A stretch of 64,000 bases of DNA from CAZTNW01 sp964614945. Its GTDB lineage: Bacteria > Caldisericota > JANLFM01. Location of the stretch: contig CAZTNW010000004.1 of the NCBI GenBank assembly GCA_964614945.1, forward strand, positions 1-64,000, given 5' to 3'. Shown piece after piece: positions 34,854 to 42,776 of the stretch (position 1 is the stretch's first letter; each line of letters starts with the position of its first letter). The notes under the pieces were generated by a model. It saw only the letters and a program-made list of their open reading frames with translations. It was not told the DNA's origin and did no database searches. The position numbers and the translations under genes were made by a program.

Positions 34854-37679
34854 TTACTTTACCACAATATTGGCAATTTTGTCAGGCACAATTATCACCC
34901 TCAGAACAGTCTTCGAAACGAGGTATTTCTGTATCTGCGGATTTGCTAAGACGAGCTTCTCCGTTTCCTCCCGGCTGAGCCCTTTTCTGACCTCAAGGCG
35001 ATCGCGCAGTTTGCCGTTGACCTGTATCACGAGGATGGCTTTCTCCTTCTGGAGAATGCTTCGATCATAGGTTGGCCAGGGCATCTGGTGCACATCCTGC
35101 TTTTTTCCTGTCCGCTCCCAGACTTCGGAAGCAATGTGCGGAGCAAAGGGAGCGAGGAGAAGGCAAAGAGATTCCAGGACACTTTGTTCCAGCTCATTGT
35201 CTCGGCGGGCGAGAGGAACGTTCGCCCGATAAGCCATCCATTCGTTTACGAGCTCCATCAGGGCTGATACGGCGGTGTTCAGACGGAAGCGTTCCTCGAT
35301 ATCCTGACTGACCCGGCGGATCGTATCATGCAGCTTGAGCAGGAGCGAATCTCCCTCAGGGCCCTGATTTCTCGAGCCCCTTCCGTTTTGCTCCTGCAGG
35401 AATTCGAGAGAAGTCCGCCAGAACTTATTCAGAAAACGGAAAATACCTTCCAGTCCTCTATCGGTCCACTCTGCATCCATTTCAGGGGGGGAAATGAAAA
35501 GGGAATACATCCGGACAGAATCTGCTCCGAATTGTCGCACAGTTTCGTCGGGGGATACTACATTCCCTCTCGACTTGGACATCACCGTCCCTCCCAGGGT
35601 AACCATTCCGTGAGCGAAGAGCCTGCGGAAGGGTTCCTCGAAATTCACTAGCACCTGATCGTAGAGCACCTTGGTGAAAAAACGCGAGTAAAGCAGGTGC
35701 AAGATGGCGTGCTCAATCCCTCCGATGTAGAGATCAACCGGCAGCCAATAATTGGCTCTCTCGCTGTCAAACGGTCGATCGCTCGGATTCCTGAGGGAAT
35801 CGGGACTGGTATAGCGGAGGTAATACCAGGAGGAATCTACGAAGGTGTCCATGGTGTCCGTCTCCCTTCGGGCCGGGCCGCCGCAATAAGGGCAAGAGGT
35901 CTCTACAAATTCTTGCATTCGGGCCAGAGGAGAGCCTCCTTCTCCGGTAAGAGGGGGATTCTCGGGGAGAAGTACGGGCAGGTCATTTTTTCGAACAGGA
36001 ACTATACCGCAGTGGTCGCAATATACGACGGGGATCGGGGTGCCCCAGTATCTCTGCCGGGAGATGAGCCAATCCCTCAGACGGTAATGAATTGCTTTTT
36101 TCCCTACCCTCTTCTTTTCCAGCCAGGCTGTTGCTGCTTCCCTGGCGTTTGCTGCCGGGGTGCCTGTGAGCTCGCCGGAATGAATCATCGCGCCGTAATC
36201 GTTGTGAGAGAGGAGATCCCGATAGTATTTATTAGATTGAAGCATTTCCATTACAGTCCTGTATTTCTTTGTCGGAGGGTGGAGGGTTTGACAACGGCGC
36301 AATATCTCTGCTTCATGCTCGATGGAATCCAGCTTCAAAGTAGCATCCGAAAAGATAAAATGCCATTGAGAACCTATGACGTCACACCAGTAATCCGGAA
36401 GCAAATGCTCCTGTGCAATATGGATGAAGAGCTCCACTTCGCTGTCGCTTTTTAAAGTAACGAGAAGGCCACCCTGTACTTTCTTGAGCTCAAGCCCTTG
36501 GGAATACAGTTTTTGATCAAACCCCTCTTTCGTTGAGCCTGAAATAATGTAACTTTTTGAGATCCCATCCGGGCGTTTAATTACCGGGATGATGGGAATC
36601 CCGTACTTTACGGCGAAGGCGAAATCCCGCTCATCATGAGCGGGGACGGCCATGATCGCCCCGGTACCGTAGGTCATGAGTACATAGTTTGCCACCCAGA
36701 TAGGGATACGTTCGCCATTTGCCGGGTTCATGGCGTAAGCCCCGAGGAAGGCTCCGGTTTTTTCGCTCTCCGTGGACTCTCTTTCCACATCAGATTGGCG
36801 GCGGGTCTCCGACACATAAGCTCTGATTTCTGCCAACCTTTCGGCTGAAACGAGCTTCTCCACCAGAGGGTGCTCCGGCGCCAAAACTATGAATGTCGCG
36901 CCCCAGATCGTATCCGGCCTTGTCGTGAAGACCGTCAACCCGTCTTTTTCCTCTCCTCGAGAGATAGAGAATTGGACATCGGCTCCCTCGGACTTACCGA
37001 TCCAGTTTCGCTGCATGGCTTTCACTCTCTCGGGCCAGTTTTTTAGGAGGTCCAGATCAGCAAGCAATCTGTCGGCATACCGGGTGATGCGAAAGAACCA
37101 CTGTTCCAGATCCTTCTTCTCCACAAGAGTATGACAGCGCCAGCACCCTCCCTCCTCCACCTGCTCGTTCGCCAGTACAGTTTGGCAGTGTGGACACCAA
37201 TTCACGGGTGCCATTTTGCGGTATGCCAGGCCTTTTTCAAGTAACTCGAGGAACAACCATTGCGTCCAGCGGTAATATTCCGGATCTGAGGAGGCGAAGC
37301 GACGATCCCAATTGTAGGAGATCGCCAGCATTTTTTGCTGTTTCTCCATCGTGTTGATGGCATCATAGGTCCAGTCCGCCGGATGTAAATTGCGTTCGAT
37401 GGCGGCATTTTCTGCCGGCATACCGAAAGCATCCCATCCCATGGGATGCAGGACGTTTAAGCCCCTCATACGCTTAAAACGAGCCATCACATCGCCGATG
37501 CAGTAGGTGCGAGCGTGCCCCATATGCAGTCCTCCCCCCGAGGGATAAGGGAACATAACCAGGTTGTAAAATTTCCGCTTATCCTGTCGAATGTTCTCCT
37601 CTAAGAGTGAAGGCTCACTGGCCCAGCGGTTCTGCCATTTCTCTTCGATATTGCGAAAATCATATTTTTCGACAAGCAT
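34854..37679 (-). CDS. leuS: Leucyl-tRNA synthetase with an enlarged editing-domain insertion
   Basis: 941 residues, about 80-120 longer than usual. The start is ATG 37679 with AAGGAG eight bases upstream; the in-frame GTG 37688 abuts that site. Class I motifs are HMGH (PYPSGGGLHMGHARTYCIG) and VMSKS. Zinc clusters are CPHC/CWRC near 165-185 and YCDHC/CPYC. Editing-domain motifs TTRPDT and GTGAIMAVPAHDERD are intact. Between PVIKRPDG and YGAMIHSGE lies roughly 120 extra residues (36198-36563). Expression is controlled by the T-box leader upstream. Confidence 0.95.
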   Translation of the reverse strand: MLVEKYDFRNIEEKWQNRWASEPSLLEENIRQDKRKFYNLVMFPYPSGGGLHMGHARTYCIGDVMARFKRMRGLNVLHPMGWDAFGMPAENAAIERNLHPADWTYDAINTMEKQQKMLAISYNWDRRFASSDPEYYRWTQWLFLELLEKGLAYRKMAPVNWCPHCQTVLANEQVEEGGCWRCHTLVEKKDLEQWFFRITRYADRLLADLDLLKNWPERVKAMQRNWIGKSEGADVQFSISRGEEKDGLTVFTTRPDTIWGATFIVLAPEHPLVEKLVSAERLAEIRAYVSETRRQSDVERESTESEKTGAFLGAYAMNPANGERIPIWVANYVLMTYGTGAIMAVPAHDERDFAFAVKYGIPIIPVIKRPDGISKSYIISGSTKEGFDQKLYSQGLELKKVQGGLLVTLKSDSEVELFIHIAQEHLLPDYWCDVIGSQWHFIFSDATLKLDSIEHEAEILRRCQTLHPPTKKYRTVMEMLQSNKYYRDLLSHNDYGAMIHSGELTGTPAANAREAATAWLEKKRVGKKAIHYRLRDWLISRQRYWGTPIPVVYCDHCGIVPVRKNDLPVLLPENPPLTGEGGSPLARMQEFVETSCPYCGGPARRETDTMDTFVDSSWYYLRYTSPDSLRNPSDRPFDSERANYWLPVDLYIGGIEHAILHLLYSRFFTKVLYDQVLVNFEEPFRRLFAHGMVTLGGTVMSKSRGNVVSPDETVRQFGADSVRMYSLFISPPEMDAEWTDRGLEGIFRFLNKFWRTSLEFLQEQNGRGSRNQGPEGDSLLLKLHDTIRRVSQDIEERFRLNTAVSALMELVNEWMAYRANVPLARRDNELEQSVLESLCLLLAPFAPHIASEVWERTGKKQDVHQMPWPTYDRSILQKEKAILVIQVNGKLRDRLEVRKGLSREETEKLVLANPQIQKYLVSKTVLRVIIVPDKIANIVVK

Positions 37680-37693
37680 TGATCTCACTCCTT

Positions 37694-37730
37694 AAACAAA
37701 AGGATCCTTTCGCCCAAGGGCGAAAGGATC
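37694..37730 (-). terminator. T-box controlled intrinsic terminator before leuS
   Basis: GATCCTTTCGCCC and GGGCGAAAGGATC form a 12-13 bp stem (37730-37703) followed by CTTTTGTTT. Its 5' arm is shared with the antiterminator, so the two structures exclude each other. Confidence 0.9.
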
Positions 37731-37950
37731 TCCTTCGCGGTACCACCTTGTTTTATTGGTGGAGCTGACGGGACTTGAACCCGTGACCTCTTCCATGCCA
37801 AGGAAGCGCGCTCCCGCTGCGCCACAGCCCCACAAAACTCTCTTTCGCTGTAACGGGCGCACCCGCGGCCGATTAACAATTTTTTCATCAGCCGGGCTCC
37901 GGGACGAGTTCGGCCCCGAGGGCCTACTACTTCCCTTCCTCGCCGATTGG
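37703..37950 (-). promoter_or_regulatory. T-box leader of leuS (Leu specifier CUC), interrupted by a tRNA-Ala gene
   Basis: Read on the minus strand, stem I is closed by ATCGGC (37947-37942) with GCTGAT (37892-37887) and has a GAGGAA kink region. AGTA (37928-37925) lies opposite GAA, which is followed by CTC (37908-37906), the specifier for tRNA-Leu. A GGCC hairpin caps the stem. A stem II-like element with CCCGTTA and GAGAG follows. The tRNA-Ala gene comes next (37831-37757). Then the T-box AAGGTGGTACCGCG (37749-37736) forms an antiterminator: AAGG pairs with CCTT (37719-37716), and TGGT is left to bind the tRNA ACCA end. A competing terminator follows. Stem I appears short, lacking the distal platform. 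Confidence 0.85.
37757..37831 (-). tRNA. tRNA-Ala (GGC), nested in the leuS T-box leader
   Basis: A complete 75-nt cloverleaf. The acceptor stem is GGGGCTG/CAGCTCC with the G3-U70 pair that identifies alanine tRNAs. The D arm is GCGC/GCGC, the anticodon stem CTTCC/GGAAG with loop TTGGCAT (anticodon GGC), and the T arm ACGGG TTCAAGT CCCGT. The discriminator is A and the CCA is encoded. It lies on the same strand as leuS, between T-box stem I and the antiterminator, and has no promoter of its own in the remaining space. Confidence 0.95.
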
Positions 37951-37956
37951 TTTTTA

Positions 37957-37984
37957 ATTATAAGGGTGGTTTGATGCTTGTCAA
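37957..37984 (-). promoter_or_regulatory. Consensus sigma A promoter of the T-box / tRNA-Ala / leuS transcript
   Basis: Minus strand TTGACA (37984-37979), 16-bp spacer, TATAAT (37962-37957); both hexamers are perfect. The expected start near 37950 is three bases before the first base pair of T-box stem I. Confidence 0.85.
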
Positions 37985-38143
37985 ATTCCTCAGGTGCTCT
38001 ACTCGACTTTCCACCCTTGTTTTTGCTGAACCAGCTGATTATATTTAGCCCTATAGAGCTTAAGATGGCAATTTTCCCTCCAAGGAAATCAAAAACCGGT
38101 TTGCAAACCTGCCATCTGGACGATGCTCATAAAGGGGAGACGG

Positions 38144-38380
38144 ATGCCAAAGAGGAAAAAAGAACACAGATTGTTCGGGGAGATCGGGGTAGATCTCGGG
38201 TACTTCAACGAGCGGGCCGTACTAAAGGCGGTAAGAAGGCAGGAGCGTCTGGCTGAGAAGGATCGACTGCTGATAGGTCAAATTTTGCTTCAGTCGGGTG
38301 ACCTCACCGAGCTCGAGCTGGACAGGATTTTAAATTATCAGCAGTCGAGGAAATTCGAGAACGGAAATGACTGGGACTGA
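38144..38380 (+). CDS. Free-standing MshEN-like (type IV pilus/secretion ATPase N-domain-like) protein
   Basis: 78 residues from ATG 38144, preceded by AAAGGGGAG. It contains two repeats of the MshEN pattern: FGEIGVDLGYFNERAVLKAV and IGQILLQSGDLTELELDRIL, each G-x2-[LI]-x3-G then a helix ending in Q. PilB at the right end of this window has the same pair (RIGEILVEMGYLSSDQLKKA, LGKIMINMGLITEDQLARAV). Some MshEN domains bind c-di-GMP through an Arg of RLG; that Arg is replaced here (LFG, LIG), so binding is doubtful. There is no ATPase domain. It lies upstream of the ArsR regulator. Confidence 0.55.
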   Translation: MPKRKKEHRLFGEIGVDLGYFNERAVLKAVRRQERLAEKDRLLIGQILLQSGDLTELELDRILNYQQSRKFENGNDWD

Positions 38381-38394
38381 CCTCCACTCCGTGT

Positions 38395-38417
38395 TATGAT
38401 GTAGACAATGTTCTACA
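38395..38417 (+). promoter_or_regulatory. Promoter -10 and palindromic operator of the ArsR-type regulator
   Basis: TATGAT (38395-38400) runs into TGTAGA-N6-TCTACA (38400-38417). The operator covers the expected transcription start. The same hexamer pair and spacing recur at 39479-39496, before the next gene, pointing to autoregulation by the ArsR protein. No clear -35 is seen. Confidence 0.65.
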
Positions 38418-38431
38418 ATGCGGAGAGATCA

Positions 38432-39472
38432 GTGACTTTACAGGACGAGCCCGGACTGATTTTCGAAATCTCCCCCTTCTTCGACCTCATCATCTCGCTG
38501 TTAGCTATTTCCAATCCAGATCTGGAACCCAAACCAAGCTGGGCACGCTCCCTGAAAAGCAAGCTCTCCTCCCAGGCTAAGTCCACCCTCCGTTTCTTTT
38601 TTGAGTCGGATGAGCATATCGGCTTAAACGCATTATCCCTAGCCCTGCGCCTTCCTCCGCCAAGACAGATCGAGAGCCTCTTCTCTCTCCTCGAGTCCCT
38701 CTCATCCGAGGAGTTCTTTTACGCCTTGGTCTCGAATCTGGAGCCCTTTACTCCCAATCTGGCGGATTTAGTAGCAAAATCCGCCCTTAAGCAGGAGCTC
38801 GATTCCGAAGAAAGAGGGATCTGGAAGGATTTCGCCGGGCGCTATTCCCCCTCCTCTATTAAACGCCTGGAGAGCCTTTATCTGCAGCCGGGACACAAGG
38901 AAGACTTCAGGCTTCTTCTAATTGATTATTGGGAACTTTTCTTCCATCGGGAATTCCGCCGCAACCAGGAGTTGCTCTTAGAAAGTGCCAGATCGCTCCT
39001 AGCTGCCTCCCATCGGCTTTCTTTGCAGGAGCTTCTTACAAAAGTGGGAGGAGGCCTGTTCCTTTCTCCCGGGGCGAGGAAAAAGCAGGTCAGTTTTGCT
39101 CCTGCCATTTTCGCTTCCCCTTTCGTTTTCTCTCAGGAATCTGCGGACGAACTTCTCTTGATCTATCCGGCCCGCTCCAGGGACGAGCGCGAAAAGGAAG
39201 AATTGAAAGTTTTGCTTCTGCGCGCACTCAAGGCGCTGGCTGACCCCACCCGCCTGGAGATCATCCGACTGCTGAGTCAGAAAGAAATGTATGCCTTGGA
39301 GATCGCTCGGATGCTTGGGCTCTCCCATCCCACTGTTTTGCACCACATGGCTTCCTTGCGTATCGCCGGGCTGGTGGAAACGGAATTTAGGGCGGGCAAT
39401 AATTACTATACCCTCAGGAAAGAAAGGCTCGGCGTCCTGTATCGGACAATGAGCCGCTATTTGACAAAGTAG
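38432..39472 (+). CDS. ArsR-type winged-helix transcriptional regulator with a long N-terminal domain
   Basis: 346 residues. GTG 38432 is chosen because GGAGAG lies five to seven bases before it; an in-frame ATG at 38408 sits inside the operator and could only be used by a leaderless message. Residues about 265-346 form an ArsR winged helix: RALKALADPTRLEIIRLLS, MYALEIARMLGLSHPTVLHHM and AGLVETEFRAGNNYYTL. The N-terminal 250 residues are helical, without recognised motifs, probably a sensor or dimer domain (DUF5937-like regulators have similar layout). It is flanked by two matching operators, so it probably represses itself and the following small gene. Confidence 0.8.
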   Translation: MTLQDEPGLIFEISPFFDLIISLLAISNPDLEPKPSWARSLKSKLSSQAKSTLRFFFESDEHIGLNALSLALRLPPPRQIESLFSLLESLSSEEFFYALVSNLEPFTPNLADLVAKSALKQELDSEERGIWKDFAGRYSPSSIKRLESLYLQPGHKEDFRLLLIDYWELFFHREFRRNQELLLESARSLLAASHRLSLQELLTKVGGGLFLSPGARKKQVSFAPAIFASPFVFSQESADELLLIYPARSRDEREKEELKVLLLRALKALADPTRLEIIRLLSQKEMYALEIARMLGLSHPTVLHHMASLRIAGLVETEFRAGNNYYTLRKERLGVLYRTMSRYLTK

Positions 39473-39498
39473 ATCATTTGTAGATAATAATCTACAAA
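39461..39498 (+). promoter_or_regulatory. Consensus promoter overlapped by a perfect palindromic operator
   Basis: TTGACA (39461-39466), 16-bp spacer, GATAAT (39483-39488). The palindrome TTTGTAGAT-AATA-ATCTACAAA (39477-39498) covers the -10 and start region. The core is TGTAGA-N6-TCTACA, the same as at 38400. The -35 lies inside the end of the regulator gene. Confidence 0.8.
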
Positions 39499-39507
39499 GG
39501 CAGAGAG

Positions 39508-39723
39508 ATGTCGAAATTTGAGGATTATATAACTTTAGAATTGCGTAAGACAACTGCTCAAATTCAGATGCCGGAGGCCCTGCTCGAGAAATTGGTACAG
39601 AAGTTCGCCTACTCCGAGTTCGAGGAAAGTTGTAGCTGGAGCAGGGACTTTAACCCGCCCGAGCCTACCTGGCGGGATTCCTTCGGTTTATTCAGCTGGA
39701 GCCTTTATTCTTTCCTCGTTTGA
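39508..39723 (+). CDS. Small uncharacterised protein under the ArsR-type operator
   Basis: 71 residues, acidic in its middle, no membrane segment or signal, one cysteine (SCSWS), many aromatics at the C-terminus (TWRDSFGLFSWSLYSFLV). GAGAG precedes the ATG. It is not recognised. It follows a strong promoter and perfect operator, so it is probably the main target of the upstream regulator. Confidence 0.6.
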   Translation: MSKFEDYITLELRKTTAQIQMPEALLEKLVQKFAYSEFEESCSWSRDFNPPEPTWRDSFGLFSWSLYSFLV

Positions 39724-39858
39724 CCTGAGCGCCGGATAACCCTTCCTCTTTGCAGAATTTGCTCATCTGTGCTACTTTCTATGTTATGCTGATGAGGCAT
39801 TTTTTCTTTTTTTGAGCATGAAAAATATCTTTTTATAAAGCATAAAAGGGAGATTTTC

Positions 39859-42324
39859 TTGAGCAGAGTTTTGGGTGAAAGGGTATTGCAGGTGAAAGTT
39901 GAGGAGGAGATGAAGAACTCCTACCTTGATTACGCCATGTCGGTTATCGTAGCACGTGCGCTTCCGGATGCCCGCGACGGTCTGAAGCCTGTCCATCGCA
40001 GGATCCTTTACGGCATGTACGACATGGGCAATATGCCGGACCGCCCCTACAAGAAGTCTGCTCGTGTGGTAGGCGATGTCTTAGGTAAATATCATCCACA
40101 CGGAGAGGGGGCTGTTTACGATGCCCTGGTCCGTCTCGCTCAGGATTTTTCCAGTCGCTGCCCTCTGGTCGATGGACATGGAAATTTCGGCTCCTTAGAC
40201 GGAGATGAACCTGCAGCCATGCGGTACACCGAGGTTCGCCTCTCTCGCCTGGCTGTCGAGCTCTTAGCGGATCTGGAGAGGCAAACAGTGGATTTTTCTC
40301 CCAACTTCGACAGTACCCTGCAGGAACCGGTCGTCCTTCCTTCAGCGATACCCAATCTCATGATCAATGGTGCTTCCGGAATCGCCGTAGGCATGGCTAC
40401 CAATTTCCCCCCGCACAACTTGGGGGAGGTGGTGGATGGCCTGGTGCACTTGATCGATAATCCCTCGGTGACTGTGGAAGAGTTGCTTCAATTCATCCCT
40501 GGGCCGGACTTCCCCACGGGAGGAATCATCATGGGGCGAGAGGGAGTACGGCAGACCTATTTGACCGGGAAGGGAGCCATCATTGTCCGCGGACGAATAC
40601 AGTTGGAAGAGCTCAAGGGCGGGCGCGAACAGCTTGTTATTACGGAGATTCCCTATCAGGTTAATAAGGCCACTCTGGTGGAAAAGATCGCCAAGCTGGT
40701 GCGCGATCGTAAGGTTCACGGTATCACTGATATCAGGGATGAATCTGACCGTCGAGGCATGCGAGTGGTGCTCGAGCTAAAGCGCTACGCCAGGACCTTC
40801 ACCATCTTCAATCAGCTTTACAAGCACACTGCCCTGCAAGTTTCGTATGGAGCCATGCTCCTGGCCCTTGTGGATGGTACACCCAAGTGGCTTGATTTAC
40901 GCGGAGCACTGGATGTTTTCTTGCGCCACCGACAGGAAGTTGTGGAGCGGAGGACTCGTTTCGAGCTGGAGAAATCCCGGGCAAGGCAGCACATTCTCTT
41001 CGGCTTCCAGATCGCTCTCGATCACATTGATGAGGTCGTAAAGCTGATCCGCAAGGCACAAACCGTTGAGGAAGCCAAGAGGGGTCTGATCGAGCGATTT
41101 GCTCTCTCGGAAATCCAGGCCCAGGCTATTCTTGATATGCGTCTCTCCCGCCTGACAGGTTTGGAGCGCTCAAAAGTGGAGGAGGAGCTGGCGGAAATCT
41201 CCCGTTACATTGCCTACCTTGAGTCGCTTCTGGCTGATTCACAAAAAATCCTGCAGGTCATCAAGGACGAGCTCCTGGCGATCAAGGAGAAGTTCGCCGA
41301 TCCAAGGCGGACGACTTTCGAGGAGAAAGTAGAGGAGATCTCGGCGGAGGACCTGATTCCCGAAGAGAAGTTAGTTGTGTCCATTACCGCTGATGGCTAC
41401 TTCAAGCGGATACCAATGTCATCCTACCGGAGCCAGAGACGGGGCGGAGTAGGGGTAATGGGCATGACCCTGCGCAAGGAGGATGTGGTGGAGGAGGTTT
41501 TCGTCTGCTCGACCCACCAGAGGGTCCTGTTCTTCACCAGTCAGGGACGTGTCTGCGGAGTGCAGGCATACGAGATTCCGGAAGGGACGAGGACGGATCG
41601 CGGCTCTCCTGTACGGGCCTTCTTCTCTCTCAATGGCGACGAATCGATCACGACCGCGATTCCCATTCCCAAAAGCGAGCCAGAGGACTTTCTTGTCTTT
41701 GCTGCCAGGAGCGGACTGGTCAAGAAAACCCCGCTTCTGGCATTCAGGAACGCTGGGAGGCACGGAATCAAGGCTGTTTTACTTAAAGATGGGGATTCTC
41801 TGGCCTCCGTCCGCCGCATCAACCATGAGGATCATTTGCTCGTGCTCACGGCCTCTGGGTTTGCAGCGCACTTTCCGGCATCAGATCTACGGCCCTTGGG
41901 CCGCGGCGCAAGAGGAGTGAGAGGAATCCGGCTCCGGGAAGGAGACCGGGTTGTTGGCCTGGAGGTTCCTCGCTCAAGTTGCCGCCTCCTTCTGGTAAGC
42001 GAGGGAGGCTACGGCAAGAGGCTCGACCACGGTTCCATTCCTGTGCACAAGCGCGGCGGAAAGGGAGTCATCGTCTTCCGCGGGCGGCAGAAGAAGGGCA
42101 AGGTCGTGGCTTCACGAATCGTTTATCCTGAGGACGATGTGATTTTCGTCACCATGAATGGAAAGATTATACGCATTCAGGCCAAAGAGATACCCTGCCA
42201 GAGCCGGATGGCCTCTGGCGTACGCGCAGTCCGCCTGGAGAAGCAGGACCTGGTCGTCGCCGTGGCCCGGGCGAGCAAAAGCGGGGAGGATATTCAAGAA
42301 GAGCAGGCTTCTCTGATTTCCTGA
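39859..42324 (+). CDS. gyrA: DNA gyrase subunit A
   Basis: 821 residues, TTG start with AAAAGGGAG upstream. The winged-helix core begins NSYLDYAMSVIVARALPDARDGLKPVHRR; the active-site tyrosine is in AAMRYTEVRLS. A coiled-coil region follows. The C-terminal beta-pinwheel contains the GyrA box SQRRGGVGVMG, which supports gyrase rather than topoisomerase IV. It is a single gene; gyrB is not adjacent. Confidence 0.95.
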   Translation: MSRVLGERVLQVKVEEEMKNSYLDYAMSVIVARALPDARDGLKPVHRRILYGMYDMGNMPDRPYKKSARVVGDVLGKYHPHGEGAVYDALVRLAQDFSSRCPLVDGHGNFGSLDGDEPAAMRYTEVRLSRLAVELLADLERQTVDFSPNFDSTLQEPVVLPSAIPNLMINGASGIAVGMATNFPPHNLGEVVDGLVHLIDNPSVTVEELLQFIPGPDFPTGGIIMGREGVRQTYLTGKGAIIVRGRIQLEELKGGREQLVITEIPYQVNKATLVEKIAKLVRDRKVHGITDIRDESDRRGMRVVLELKRYARTFTIFNQLYKHTALQVSYGAMLLALVDGTPKWLDLRGALDVFLRHRQEVVERRTRFELEKSRARQHILFGFQIALDHIDEVVKLIRKAQTVEEAKRGLIERFALSEIQAQAILDMRLSRLTGLERSKVEEELAEISRYIAYLESLLADSQKILQVIKDELLAIKEKFADPRRTTFEEKVEEISAEDLIPEEKLVVSITADGYFKRIPMSSYRSQRRGGVGVMGMTLRKEDVVEEVFVCSTHQRVLFFTSQGRVCGVQAYEIPEGTRTDRGSPVRAFFSLNGDESITTAIPIPKSEPEDFLVFAARSGLVKKTPLLAFRNAGRHGIKAVLLKDGDSLASVRRINHEDHLLVLTASGFAAHFPASDLRPLGRGARGVRGIRLREGDRVVGLEVPRSSCRLLLVSEGGYGKRLDHGSIPVHKRGGKGVIVFRGRQKKGKVVASRIVYPEDDVIFVTMNGKIIRIQAKEIPCQSRMASGVRAVRLEKQDLVVAVARASKSGEDIQEEQASLIS

Positions 42325-42338
42325 GGCCTGGCCCTTTT

Positions 42339-42734
42339 CTAAGTCTTGGGAGGGTTTTTAGTTCCCCACTCCAGGCCTCGACGATAGAGCATCTCGAAAT
42401 TCTCGTACATGCGCGGGTCTGTCTCTGCGCGAAAACCGGGCATTACAGCCTTAACTTTTTGCCAGGCTGTGTTGAGGCCGAAGCCCATCTCAAAGAAAAT
42501 ATCCTCGCTCAAAAGGCTTCTCAGGACGATCGTGCCGCATAGTTCGAAGAAGTTGCATACCGCGGAGAATTTCTTCCGTTCTGGGCTGCCGCGCGGATAT
42601 CTCTCCTTGAAATCGAAGTAATCCTTGGCCGCGAATTGACAGGAGAGCCAGGAGAAGGCCTCGTCCAGCTTGTCGGAGGATCGTAACTTACTCAACTCCA
42701 TAATCAGGTAAGAATCCCGCCAAGCTTGGTCCAT
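42339..42734 (-). CDS. Uncharacterised DUF4760-like protein
   Basis: 131 residues, soluble, mostly helical. The segment CNFFELCGTIVLRSLLSEDIFFEMGFGLNTAWQKV resembles DUF4760-type proteins (FFE..G..v..G.i....f...). There are no catalytic motifs. The start ATG 42734 follows GGAGG. It is convergent with gyrA, 15 bp apart. Confidence 0.6.
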   Translation of the reverse strand: MDQAWRDSYLIMELSKLRSSDKLDEAFSWLSCQFAAKDYFDFKERYPRGSPERKKFSAVCNFFELCGTIVLRSLLSEDIFFEMGFGLNTAWQKVKAVMPGFRAETDPRMYENFEMLYRRGLEWGTKNPPKT

Positions 42735-42776
42735 AGTTTCACCTCCTTACTGCTATTATACTCCAGCGTAGTCCCT

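Noticed and set aside
38408..38410. ATG 38408 as the start of the ArsR-type regulator
   Set aside because: It lies inside the operator without a ribosome binding site; GTG 38432 has GGAGAG. A leaderless start cannot be fully excluded.
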